A stretch of DNA of 57,757 nucleotides from an uncultured Bacteroidales bacterium (GTDB taxonomy: Bacteria > Bacteroidota > Bacteroidia > Bacteroidales > UBA932). Shown in pieces: positions 49,649 to 57,542 of this stretch. Where the stretch lies: positions 1 to 57,757 of the forward strand of contig CAJOIQ010000010.1 in NCBI GenBank assembly GCA_905234795.1, written 5' to 3'. Each line of letters starts with the position of its first letter. Within the stretch, counting starts at the first letter, position 1. The notes below the pieces were generated by a model, which saw only the letters and a program-made list of their open reading frames with translations, did no database searches and was not told the origin of the DNA. Both the position numbers and the translations under genes were made by a program.

Positions 49649-50898
49649 GTACCTTCCTTTTATATATCGCGCGGGCGGGACTTTATCTGAGCCTGTTCTA
49701 CGCCTTTTACCTGCTGGTGATGCGCCGCACCACCTTCTTCCGGCTGAACCGTGTGCTTCTGCTCCTTGGCTCTTACCTATGCCTGGTGCTGCCGATGATC
49801 CGGCTCAGGACCGTGACATCGGCCATAAACGTCTCTGGATTGACCATGGTGGCCGCCGAAGCAGGGGAGCCCGAAACCGCTACCGCCGCCTTCCCCTGGT
49901 GGGAGCTGGTGCTGGCCTTGTATATCGCAGGTGCTCTGGTAACCCTGGCTGTCTTTGCGGTGTCCTCCTGGAAGATGGGACGACTGATGGCCAAAGGAGA
50001 AGAAACGCAGCGGGAGGGCTGCCGACTGGTGCTGCTGGACCAGGACATCCCGTCCTTCAGCTGGGGCAGGAGAGTGGTGATGAGCCGAAAGGACCTGGAG
50101 GAGAATCCCGCCATCTTTACCCACGAACGGATGCACGTGGAGTGCCGCCATTCGCTGGATTTGCTGCTTTTCCTGCCGTTCCAGATCCTCTTCTGGTGGA
50201 ATCCGCTGGTATGGATTACCCGGGAGGAACTGCGCCTGCTGCACGAGTACCAGGCCGATGAAGGCGTCATTCGAAAAGGCATCGATGCTACCCAATATCA
50301 ATTACTTCTTGTGCGCAAAGCCGTAGGAGACCAGCGTTTCACCCTGGCCAGCGGCTTCCAGCACGCCAAACTTAAAAACAGAATTGCCATGATGTTCAAA
50401 CCCACTTCTTCCGGCTGGATGCGTTGGTCGTACCTGGCCCTCATTCCCGTCCTCATCCTTGTGATGTACGCCTGCAACAACCCTAAAAAGAACAAGAAGG
50501 CCCAAGAACCCGCCGGATACCAGGTCACTGTGACCGACGAGCCCGCAGCAGTGGCCGAAACCCAGGAGGGGGAAGCCGTAGAGTTCTCCGTAATCGAGAC
50601 CAAGCCCGGTTTCAACGGCGGAGACGCCAATGAGTTTGCCGTATGGGTGAATTCCAACCTCAAATATCCGGAGCAGGCCAAGGCCGACAATGCCCAGGGA
50701 CGCGTGATGGTGCAGTTCACCATCGGCGCCGATGGTACCGTCCGTGACGCCAAGATTCTGCGCGGCGTACGCGAAGACCTGGATGCCGAAGCGCTGCGCG
50801 TGATATCGGCCTCTCCCAAATGGACTCCGGGTTACAACGCCGACGGCAAAGCCGTTCCCGTCACCTTCAACATGCCCATCGTTTATAAGCTTAAATAA
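49645..50898 (+). CDS. BlaR1-like M56 metallopeptidase sensor with TonB_C tail
   Basis: The 417-residue membrane protein has four spans and a cytoplasmic zinc peptidase motif HExxH ('THERMHVE', about H160-H164) with a downstream Glu ('EYQADEG'). It ends in a periplasmic TonB C-terminal-like domain ('VMVQFTIGADGTVRDAKIL...') in place of a beta-lactam sensor. This version is widespread in Bacteroidota; the stimulus is unknown. It forms a two-gene unit with the repressor. Confidence 0.9.
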   Translation: MSTFLLYIARAGLYLSLFYAFYLLVMRRTTFFRLNRVLLLLGSYLCLVLPMIRLRTVTSAINVSGLTMVAAEAGEPETATAAFPWWELVLALYIAGALVTLAVFAVSSWKMGRLMAKGEETQREGCRLVLLDQDIPSFSWGRRVVMSRKDLEENPAIFTHERMHVECRHSLDLLLFLPFQILFWWNPLVWITREELRLLHEYQADEGVIRKGIDATQYQLLLVRKAVGDQRFTLASGFQHAKLKNRIAMMFKPTSSGWMRWSYLALIPVLILVMYACNNPKKNKKAQEPAGYQVTVTDEPAAVAETQEGEAVEFSVIETKPGFNGGDANEFAVWVNSNLKYPEQAKADNAQGRVMVQFTIGADGTVRDAKILRGVREDLDAEALRVISASPKWTPGYNADGKAVPVTFNMPIVYKLK

Positions 50899-50910
50899 TC
50901 CCCAAGGGCA

Positions 50911-51384
50911 TCAATCCGATGGGAATTGAATACTTTCGATTCTGAGGCGCAGCGTTCCGGAAGGGACCTGCGCCTCGGCAGTTTCACCCACCTTCTTGCC
51001 CATCAGGGCTGTGCCGATAGGGGATTTCAGTGAAATCTTGCCAGCCTCCAGGTTCATCTCGTGAGGGCTGACGATCTGGAATTTCATCCGGGTATTGGTG
51101 GCGAGATTCGTGAATTCGACTACGCTCAGCAGGGATACTCTGTCTTTGGGGAGGAACTCAGGGTCAATCACACGGGAATTCTCCAGAACCTTCTGTAGAA
51201 ACTTGATACGGCTGATGGTCTTTCCCTGGATACGCCGGGCTTCGCGGTATCCTGCATTGTCGCTCCGGTCCCCCTGGGAACCAGTCTCGGCAACTTCTTC
51301 GGCCACCTTGGGGTACACTTCCTCGATAAGGTAGCGCAACTCGGCCGCCAACTCGTCGTGTCTCTCTTTGGACAGGTATTCCAT
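50911..51384 (-). CDS. greA: GreA/GreB-family transcription elongation factor
   Basis: The 157-residue protein has an N-terminal coiled coil whose tip carries acidic residues ('QGDRSDNAGYREA', family form GDxxENAEY) and a C-terminal FKBP-like domain ('SPIGTALMGKKVGE'). It rescues backtracked RNA polymerase by stimulating RNA cleavage. It lies 4 bp after the methyltransferase-like gene. Confidence 0.9.
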   Translation of the reverse strand: MEYLSKERHDELAAELRYLIEEVYPKVAEEVAETGSQGDRSDNAGYREARRIQGKTISRIKFLQKVLENSRVIDPEFLPKDRVSLLSVVEFTNLATNTRMKFQIVSPHEMNLEAGKISLKSPIGTALMGKKVGETAEAQVPSGTLRLRIESIQFPSD

Positions 51385-51388
51385 AACA

Positions 51389-51877
51389 CTAAATGATCCA
51401 AATAAACCGCCCTGTCCTTTTCTTATAATCCAGATATTCCTGGCCGAAATCGGCCTCCAGCCGCTTTTCTTCTGAGCGCACCTGGAGGATCATGAGTGAT
51501 ACGACGACGGCGAATACCAGCAGCGCCCACCCGCTCCACAGGGCGATGAGAACGCCGATGTAATAGATATACGTACCCGACAGCATTGGGTTCCGGCTCA
51601 TCTTGTAGGGGCCTTCGGTCATCAAATGCCGGGTTCTGGGCGCAACTTCGTGACCCATGGCATCAAAGGGATTGCCCTTGCCGACGCGTTTCATGTAGAC
51701 GATGCTCCAGATACTTAGCGCAAGACCTGCGATGGCAATCGGCGCTGCCAGATACAGCCTGCCGACCGGGAGATCGGCCAGATCCGGCATCCCGGCAACC
51801 CACCACATCAGCGCGGGAATTCCCACAATGAAGATGCAAAAACCCAAAAGGTAACCTAAAACGTGTTTCATGCGCAT
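51389..51877 (-). CDS. Isoprenylcysteine methyltransferase / PEMT-like membrane protein
   Basis: The 162-residue protein has four or five spans and the ICMT/PEMT signature: 'TEGPYKMSRNPMLSGTY', then 'VRSEEKRLEADFGQEYLDYKKRTGRFI'. These are membrane SAM-dependent methyltransferase relatives; substrate unknown. Start may be 51877 or the in-frame ATG at 51871. Confidence 0.82.
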   Translation of the reverse strand: MRMKHVLGYLLGFCIFIVGIPALMWWVAGMPDLADLPVGRLYLAAPIAIAGLALSIWSIVYMKRVGKGNPFDAMGHEVAPRTRHLMTEGPYKMSRNPMLSGTYIYYIGVLIALWSGWALLVFAVVVSLMILQVRSEEKRLEADFGQEYLDYKKRTGRFIWII

Positions 51878-51927
51878 AAAGATACATCTTTATTTTGTAA
51901 ATTTGTAGTCGACAGACAATATATCTT

Positions 51928-53382
51928 ATGCATATCCACGAAGAAGCCGCACGCTGCCTGTTATGTGCAGATGCCCCCTGCAGCAAAGCCTGCAAGAACA
52001 GTGATCCCGCCAGAGTCATCCGCGCCGTCCGCTTTGGCAATGAAGCCATAGCCCGGCAATGGGTTGCCCAGGCCGATGAGGCCGAGCTGGAAGCCGCCGA
52101 AAAGGCCTGCATCCATTACGACCGTCCCATCCGGATAAGGGAGATGGTGGCAGCGCTTCCTCCTTTGTCATCCCAACCGGGCGAAGCGAGTGGAGAGATT
52201 TCCCTTGCCATCGACTTCTGTGGCATCCACTGCCAGAATCCCTTCTTCCTGGCTTCATCGGCCGTATGCACCAACTATGAGATGGTGGCACGGGCATTCG
52301 AAGCCGGCTGGGCGGGCGTGTTCTACAAGACCATCTGCCTGCAGGAAATCCGTGAGGTGTCGCCGCGCTTCGACGCCGTTAAAAGCGACGCCAACAACAG
52401 CTTTATCGGCTTCCGTAATATGGAACAACTGAGCGAGAACCCCGTAGAGGAAGACTTTGATATCCTGAAGCGTTTGAAGCAGAACTATCCCTCCAAGGTT
52501 GTCATTGCCTCCATCATGGGCCAGCAGGAAGAGGACTGGGTCAAGCTGGCCCAAATGGCCGAAGAAGCCGGCTGTGATGCCGTAGAACTGAATTTCTCAT
52601 GTCCTCAGATGAGGGCTACAGGTATGGGATGCGACGTGGGCCAGGACTCCGAACTGGTCATTTTCTTCACCGCCTGCGTCAAGCGCAGCGTGAGCATTCC
52701 CGTCATTCCCAAGATGACGCCCAACATCACCCATATCTCCGAACCCGCCATGGCGGCTGTCCTGGGCGGGGCCGATGCCCTATCGGCCATCAACACCATA
52801 AAGAGCGTCACGCTGGGGGAGGGATCGGAGGTGAACGGCTGCCAAACTGGCTCCGGCTATTCCGGCAAGGCCGTCAAGCCCATCGCCCTTCGGCACATCC
52901 TGGCCATGGTCAAGAACCCTATTATCGGCCACAAAGAGCTGAGCGGCGTAGGCGGCATCGAGACCTGGCGCGATGCCCTGGAGTTCATTCAGCTGGGCTG
53001 CCGCAACGTGCAGGTATGCACCTCCGTGATGCAGTACGGCTACCGCATCATCGATGACCTGATCCTGGGCCTGCAGCACTATATGGCCGAACGAGGCATC
53101 GGCAGGCTGGAGGACCTGGTGGGCGAGCTGCTGCCGAAGTTTTATCTTCCGCACGACCTGGACCGCGACACCGTGGTCTATCCTAAAATTGACCGTGAGA
53201 AGTGCATCGGCTGTGGCCGTTGCTACACCTCATGTATGGACGGAGGCCACCAGGCCATCTCCTTCGGAGAAGACCGGCAGCCTAAAATCAATGGCTCCAA
53301 GTGCGTCGGATGCCTGCTTTGCCGTCTGGTTTGCCCCACTGGAGCCATCAGCCCGTCCAAAAGAATTCAGAAAAACAAATAA
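51928..53382 (+). CDS. Dihydropyrimidine dehydrogenase-like PreA with N-terminal Fe-S domain
   Basis: Residues 1-75 carry a PreT/GltD-type Fe-S motif ('CLLCADAPCSKACK'). Residues about 93-400 are the FMN TIM-barrel of PreA/DHODH ('NPFFLASSAVCTN', 'ELNFSCPQM', 'GVGGIETWRDA'). The C-terminus has two 4Fe-4S motifs ('CIGCGRCYTSC' and 'CVGCLLCRLVC'). It would reduce pyrimidines or a related substrate. The FAD/NAD part of PreT is absent here and next door. Residues 80-92 are encoded by a GTCAT-type repeat (52167-52204). Confidence 0.87.
   Translation: MHIHEEAARCLLCADAPCSKACKNSDPARVIRAVRFGNEAIARQWVAQADEAELEAAEKACIHYDRPIRIREMVAALPPLSSQPGEASGEISLAIDFCGIHCQNPFFLASSAVCTNYEMVARAFEAGWAGVFYKTICLQEIREVSPRFDAVKSDANNSFIGFRNMEQLSENPVEEDFDILKRLKQNYPSKVVIASIMGQQEEDWVKLAQMAEEAGCDAVELNFSCPQMRATGMGCDVGQDSELVIFFTACVKRSVSIPVIPKMTPNITHISEPAMAAVLGGADALSAINTIKSVTLGEGSEVNGCQTGSGYSGKAVKPIALRHILAMVKNPIIGHKELSGVGGIETWRDALEFIQLGCRNVQVCTSVMQYGYRIIDDLILGLQHYMAERGIGRLEDLVGELLPKFYLPHDLDRDTVVYPKIDREKCIGCGRCYTSCMDGGHQAISFGEDRQPKINGSKCVGCLLCRLVCPTGAISPSKRIQKNK
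52167..52204 (+). repeat. GTCAT-type palindromic repeat inside the PreA-like gene
   Basis: GTCATCCCAACCGGGCG... through GAGTGGAGAGATTTCC matches the plan of the repeat at 21611 (GTCAT..., GAGTGGAGAAATCTC). It encodes 'LSSQPGEASGEIS' between the Fe-S and FMN domains without breaking the frame. Confidence 0.65.
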
Positions 53383-53482
53383 ATGCCGTACTATTGGACG
53401 TTCGGGCATATGTGGCTTTTCACCGCTTTTGGCAACCAGTTAGGCAAAACCCGGGCCAAAACGTTATCTTGGAAAATAGTTG

Positions 53483-53490
53483 TATATTTG
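53483..53490 (+). promoter_or_regulatory. -7 promoter element abutting the DUF1295 start codon
   Basis: TATATTTG ends 4 bp before ATG 53495, so the transcript would begin at or next to the start codon. Confidence 0.55.
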
Positions 53491-53494
53491 CCCT

Positions 53495-54451
53495 ATGAAC
53501 GTAAAACTTGTCGGCTCACTCATAGCCATTTCAATCATTGCCTGCCCGCTGCTATATATCTTCGTGGGCCCTTCTCTGGATGCCTCTCAATTGGAAACAC
53601 TGAAAGTGTTGGGGATTATTGCCGGATGCAGTGCCCTATACTGTTTTGTGGTAGGAGAACTTACTCACAACAACAGCCAGATGGACAAACTCTGGAGCCT
53701 GCTTCCCATTGTATATACCTGGGTCATCGCCGTCCGCGGCGGAATGACCACGCGCCTGGTGGTAATGGCCGTTCTGGCCACGCTCTGGGGCGCGCGTCTC
53801 ACCTTCAATTTCGCCCGAAAAGGAGCCTATAAGCTAAAATTCTGGGAAGGGGAAGAAGACTACCGCTGGCCGGTCCTTCGTGCAAAAAAAGAGTTCCAGC
53901 CCCACTGGAAATGGATGCTGTTCAATCTCTTTTTCATCAGTATGTACCAGAATGCGCTGGTCCTGATGACCACCTTTCCGGCACTGGTCCTGATGAATGT
54001 GAATGTGCCTTTTGGCTGGGTAGACGTCATTGCCGCCGCATTGATGCTGGGCTTCATTATTTATGAAACGGTGGCCGATGAGCAGCAGTGGGCCTTTCAA
54101 TCGGCCAAATGGAAGATGATAGGCGAGGGAAAGAAACTGGGACAGCTCCCCGCGCCCTTCAATAAAGGATTCAATACAACCGGGCTCTGGAGCCGTAGCC
54201 GCCATCCCAATTACTTTGCCGAACAGGGAACATGGTGCGCCTTCTACGTATTTACCATTGGAGGAGGCATCGGCATCATTAACTGGAGTATCATCGGCGC
54301 CCTTCTGCTGATTGTCCTGTTTCTGGGCAGCAGCTCCTTTGCCGAAGAAATCAGCGCCGGCAAGTACCCGGAATACGCCAACTATTGTCAATCTGTCTCC
54401 CGGTTTTTCCCTGGTCAAAAGACCCTTCTGAATGGGCGCCTTGTGCTATAA
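53495..54451 (+). CDS. DUF1295 / steroid 5-alpha-reductase-like membrane protein
   Basis: The 318-residue protein has about seven hydrophobic spans and the DUF1295 signature: 'GELTHNNSQMDKLWS', 'GARLTFNFARKGAY', 'WFxxKGFNTTGLWSRSRHPNY'-like and 'SFAEEISAGKYPEYANYC'. Family members resemble 3-oxo-5-alpha-steroid dehydrogenases that reduce double bonds with NADPH; substrate unknown. It overlaps the end of the convergent PAS gene by 6 bp. Confidence 0.85.
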   Translation: MNVKLVGSLIAISIIACPLLYIFVGPSLDASQLETLKVLGIIAGCSALYCFVVGELTHNNSQMDKLWSLLPIVYTWVIAVRGGMTTRLVVMAVLATLWGARLTFNFARKGAYKLKFWEGEEDYRWPVLRAKKEFQPHWKWMLFNLFFISMYQNALVLMTTFPALVLMNVNVPFGWVDVIAAALMLGFIIYETVADEQQWAFQSAKWKMIGEGKKLGQLPAPFNKGFNTTGLWSRSRHPNYFAEQGTWCAFYVFTIGGGIGIINWSIIGALLLIVLFLGSSSFAEEISAGKYPEYANYCQSVSRFFPGQKTLLNGRLVL

Positions 54452-54799
54452 ATCGGCCTTGGGTTTCCTTACCCTGTTGGGGATATTCTCCGGCAGCACG
54501 ATGGACAGTTCCATGAATCCTGCATATTCGTCTCCGTCGTACCAGGGAGTCTGGAAGATGAGCTTCTTGAGCCCCTCCTTCTCCACCGTATAGATGTTGG
54601 TGCGGGGATTCTTGAGCATATCGGCTAGTAGAGAACGGGCCGGTTCCGGATGGCAATCCAGCACGTTGTGGCCGATGATTTCCTCACTTCCGGGCTTCAG
54701 GAATGTTTTCCGGGACTTCTGATTCATGTCCAGGATGGTCCCGTCTTTGGCGCAAATGGTGACCGCAATGTCGGCCCCTTCAAAATAGTCTCGTTTCAT
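54446..54799 (-). CDS. Single-domain PAS protein
   Basis: The 117-residue protein consists almost only of a PAS fold: 'DIAVTICAKDGTILDMNQKSRKTF', 'IIGHNVLDCHPEPAR' and a final sheet 'GFMELSIVLPE'. No kinase or output domain is attached, so it probably senses a ligand and signals through a partner. Bacteroidota carry many such free-standing copies. Confidence 0.85.
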   Translation of the reverse strand: MKRDYFEGADIAVTICAKDGTILDMNQKSRKTFLKPGSEEIIGHNVLDCHPEPARSLLADMLKNPRTNIYTVEKEGLKKLIFQTPWYDGDEYAGFMELSIVLPENIPNRVRKPKADL

Positions 54800-54918
54800 G
54801 AGGATAAAGATTAGTTTTTATCAATTTGTTCCATGGTACGTACCAGATGACAAACCATGAAACAATAATGGGAATCCATTTGTTTATAGTCTTTTTGTCG
54901 TTCATATTATTTCTCATT

Positions 54919-55839
54919 TCAAACTCGAATCTGGCTTTTTGCTGCCCGGCTTTTACTCACCAGGATAACTCCGCCCACGATGGCCGCAGCGGCAAGCACT
55001 TTCTGCCAGGTCAGGTGATCCAGTCCCGTCCAAATGCTGACGATGGTAGCGATGATGGGGGACAGGTAATTGTACATGCTTACCAGCGTTGGCCGGATGA
55101 GCTTCTGCCCGTAAGGAATCAAGTAGTAGGCAATGAAGGTGGCAAAGACGATAAGATAGGCAATCTCCCAGCGGACGGGCACGGGTACGGCGCCGTAGTC
55201 CATGGTTAATAACCCCTTGGCCGAGAAGGGGAGTGACATCAGCAGGGAAAAGAGGAAAGCCCACTTCATGAAGGTCACGATGCTGTACTTGGAAATGAGC
55301 GGACGGAATATGCCAAGATACATCGAGAATGTCAGGCTGTTCAGAAGGAGCATCACAAAGCCAAGCGGTGTCGTGGCCGATGTGCCGCCTGAATGAACCG
55401 TATTAAGGATAAGGAAGATAACGCCGGCAAGGGCGATGGATACGCCCCCCGCTTTCTTCCCCGTGATGGGCTCGCCGACAAAGAAGTAAGCAAAGAACAT
55501 GGTAAATACCGGGCCCAGTGTCCCCAAAATAGCCGAATCGATGGGCGTTGCCATAGTGATGCCGACAAGGAATGTCATCTGCGTCAGGAACAACCCCAGG
55601 AAAGCGGCTAACGCAATGCGCCACAGGTCGCCCTTTTCCACCTGTTCTTTCGGCAAAAATAAGGACAGGAGCCAAAAGAGCAAAGATGCACCGATAGCCC
55701 TGAAAGTAAACAGCACATACGGACTCACCGCTTCAGAATTGGCAATATCCTTGCATAGCACCACATTCAATCCGAATATGGTGTACGCGGCAGCAACGGA
55801 GAGATGCCCTCTTAATGGGTCTGAGGCCGTAAGTTTCAC
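54919..55839 (-). CDS. EamA/DMT-family transporter
   Basis: The 306-residue protein has ten hydrophobic spans in two EamA repeats ('AAYTIFGLNVVLCKD', 'AILGTLGPVFTMFFAYFFVGEPITGKKAGGV' and the matching 'VSMYNYLSPIIATIVSI'). It belongs to the drug/metabolite exporter superfamily; substrate unknown. No partner genes. It is divergent from the small gene at 55891. Confidence 0.9.
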   Translation of the reverse strand: MKLTASDPLRGHLSVAAAYTIFGLNVVLCKDIANSEAVSPYVLFTFRAIGASLLFWLLSLFLPKEQVEKGDLWRIALAAFLGLFLTQMTFLVGITMATPIDSAILGTLGPVFTMFFAYFFVGEPITGKKAGGVSIALAGVIFLILNTVHSGGTSATTPLGFVMLLLNSLTFSMYLGIFRPLISKYSIVTFMKWAFLFSLLMSLPFSAKGLLTMDYGAVPVPVRWEIAYLIVFATFIAYYLIPYGQKLIRPTLVSMYNYLSPIIATIVSIWTGLDHLTWQKVLAAAAIVGGVILVSKSRAAKSQIRV

Positions 55840-55874
55840 GACTGAAAGTTACGAAGAATTCCCCAAATAATCTG

Positions 55875-55882
55875 TAAATTTG
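55875..55882 (+). promoter_or_regulatory. -7 promoter element of the 50-residue gene
   Basis: TAAATTTG matches TAnnTTTG and ends 8 bp before ATG 55891. Confidence 0.55.
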
Positions 55883-55890
55883 CATCCGAT

Positions 55891-56043
55891 ATGAGCACCA
55901 CCAACGAAAAATACCGCGAAGACCTCACCGCATACCTCTGGGATAAGGCTTGGCCGAAGTATAAGGACGCGCCATACAAGTTTGGTGCAGCCATCTGGCT
56001 CAACCGCCTGGGCTATAAGTTTGAGAAGGTCAACCTGGCTTAG
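55891..56043 (+). CDS. Small conserved-looking hypothetical protein, 50 residues
   Basis: It reads 'MSTTNEKYREDLTAYLWDKA', then 'WPKYKDAPYKFGAAIWLNRL' and 'GYKFEKVNLA', TAG. It is rich in aromatic and charged residues, has normal codon use for this genome and its own promoter. No family is recognised. It was supported by reading the frame directly, being below usual length cut-offs. Confidence 0.6.
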   Translation: MSTTNEKYREDLTAYLWDKAWPKYKDAPYKFGAAIWLNRLGYKFEKVNLA

Positions 56044-56523
56044 AGATGAAAAAGAAAAGAACCAACCCCTGCTCGAAGATGAGAGAAGGAAGGATTATGC
56101 ATGAACTCTCATCATTTCTTTTGCAGATAAATAAATAATAAGTAGGTTTGCACCAAGTGATTCTACGGATTCGCTGCACACTGGGCTGATGAGTTATTCA
56201 TCAGCCTTCAGTTTTATACAACGGCCTCAGATACCCCCTTTACTTTTATTTGCCGCGTTGACGAATAGAATGCACAGGAGGCCGATTTCCCGTCGACGCG
56301 GCAGCAAAATCGGCCCAAACGGGCAAAAACGCTGCCGCGTTGACAGCCAGAACGCGTGGCAAAGGTGACGCCACCTCGCATTACGCGGCTCGGCGGCTAC
56401 GGCTCGCCGCTGCGGTGGGCTCCGTAAAATGGCCCTCCTTGCGGCGGCCGTCACCAACCACAAATGTCAATGATACCCTAATGCCTTCGAAGATGACTCG
56501 AAGATGAGAGAAGGAAGAGCGTA
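56044..56523. repeat. Non-coding stretch bounded by a 21-bp direct repeat
   Basis: A perfect 21-bp direct repeat beginning CTCGAAGATGAGAG occurs at 56072-56092 and 56497-56517. Inside lie three copies of TGCCGCGTTGAC-like sequence: direct at about 56250 and 56332, inverted at about 56294. They form a potential hairpin between 56294 and 56343. I see no gene here. Confidence 0.55.
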
Positions 56524-57309
56524 TTATAATCGAGAAAGAAGGATCTCCGGGGCTGTCTCTGACATAAGGGCAACGGCGAACCATTTCTTGCCGAGGTCTT
56601 TGAGGGATGCGCCGATGAGATATACCTGATTGTCCAGAATAAGGAAGCGATCGTGGGATTTTGTGAATTCCTTCACGTCAATTGGAGGGTACTGTGCATT
56701 GTGTTTAGTAATGTCAAGCTGGAATTGAGACGATATCTTTTGCGTGTAGATAGTTGCAGTAACTCCCGCCTCTCGTTTATCCAGCATGGTCAGGACGGTT
56801 TCATCCACATAATTGTCGATAAGGATATGATGAGTCCGCAGATGAACTCGTAGGCATCGTAAAATTGGCCATTGCCTAAAACGAGTACCGCGTACGGACT
56901 TTACACGATAGCCTACAGATATGATCACGTCTAAATTGTAGAAATCTACATCTTTGGTTTGAGTATAGCCAGCAGCACGTCCATATTCTCCGGTATGTGC
57001 AAATTTTGCACACACCAAGGACGGGTCCAATTCTCCCTCAGAAAAGATATTCTTGATGTGTCTTCCGATAACAGTCCTGTCGCGGTTAAACAACAATGCC
57101 AACTGTCTGATAGTCAACCACACAGTTTCTTTCGCCATCCACACATTGAGTTTAATGGAATCATCTGGGTTGTAAATTGCCACTTCACCAACCTCATCAG
57201 GGGATGGTACCAGCAACTGCCGCATTGTTTGCGCCGGTTGCTCTACTTGGCTTAACTGGTCGCAGTCTGCAACCGGTTCCGACGTCTGAATATTATTCTT
57301 CTTTGCCAT
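56524..57309 (-). CDS. RhuM-family protein with internal deletions
   Basis: From ATG 57309 the 261-residue frame begins like RhuM proteins: 'LNVWMAKETVWLTIRQLALLFNRDRTVIGRHI', 'VDFYNLDVIISVGYRVKSVRGTRFRQW' (to residue 147). It ends like the C-terminal phospholipase-D-like part of related proteins: 'ILIDNYVDETVLTMLDKR', 'THNAQYPP'-like and 'SHDRFLILDNQVYLIGASLKDLGKKWFA'. Residues 148-161 are out of frame ('GQFYDAYEFICGLI' appears one base over), so two deletions have removed the middle (several dozen residues) yet restored the frame. RhuM proteins occur near restriction and mobile loci; function unclear. Candidate leader copy 2 lies upstream. Confidence 0.7.
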   Translation of the reverse strand: MAKKNNIQTSEPVADCDQLSQVEQPAQTMRQLLVPSPDEVGEVAIYNPDDSIKLNVWMAKETVWLTIRQLALLFNRDRTVIGRHIKNIFSEGELDPSLVCAKFAHTGEYGRAAGYTQTKDVDFYNLDVIISVGYRVKSVRGTRFRQWPILRCLRVHLRTHHILIDNYVDETVLTMLDKREAGVTATIYTQKISSQFQLDITKHNAQYPPIDVKEFTKSHDRFLILDNQVYLIGASLKDLGKKWFAVALMSETAPEILLSRL

Positions 57310-57393
57310 AACATAAAGGTGCAAATGATTATTAATCAGTGGAAATAAACTTGAGGCCGCATTTTGCGACCGCAAGTTCGTATGAAATATGTC

Positions 57394-57487
57394 TTGTGAA
57401 GGGAGCCGCCTCAAGACCTGAGGACTTACCTTACTCCTGATTTCGTTACCGGCCGATTCTGACGACCATTCTGTTAAGACAAATATA
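57394..57487 (-). ncRNA. Candidate structured leader RNA, copy 2
   Basis: On the minus strand a promoter element TATATTTG (57487-57480) is followed by a block (57467-57394) matching 45885-45959. Conserved segments include GAATCGGCCGGTAA, GAAATCAGGAGTA, GTAAGTC and GCTCCCTTCACAA. The variable centre forms hairpin CCTCA / TGAGG. The block ends 85 nt before the RhuM start at 57309. Confidence 0.5.
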
Positions 57488-57517
57488 CAAATTGTGCAGA
57501 ATAAGCCCAAAAATGAT

Positions 57518-57525
57518 TATCTTTG
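57518..57525 (+). promoter_or_regulatory. -7 promoter element of the MazG-like gene
   Basis: TATCTTTG matches TAnnTTTG, 17 nt before ATG 57543. Confidence 0.55.
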
Positions 57526-57542
57526 TATGAATCCCTTTTGTT

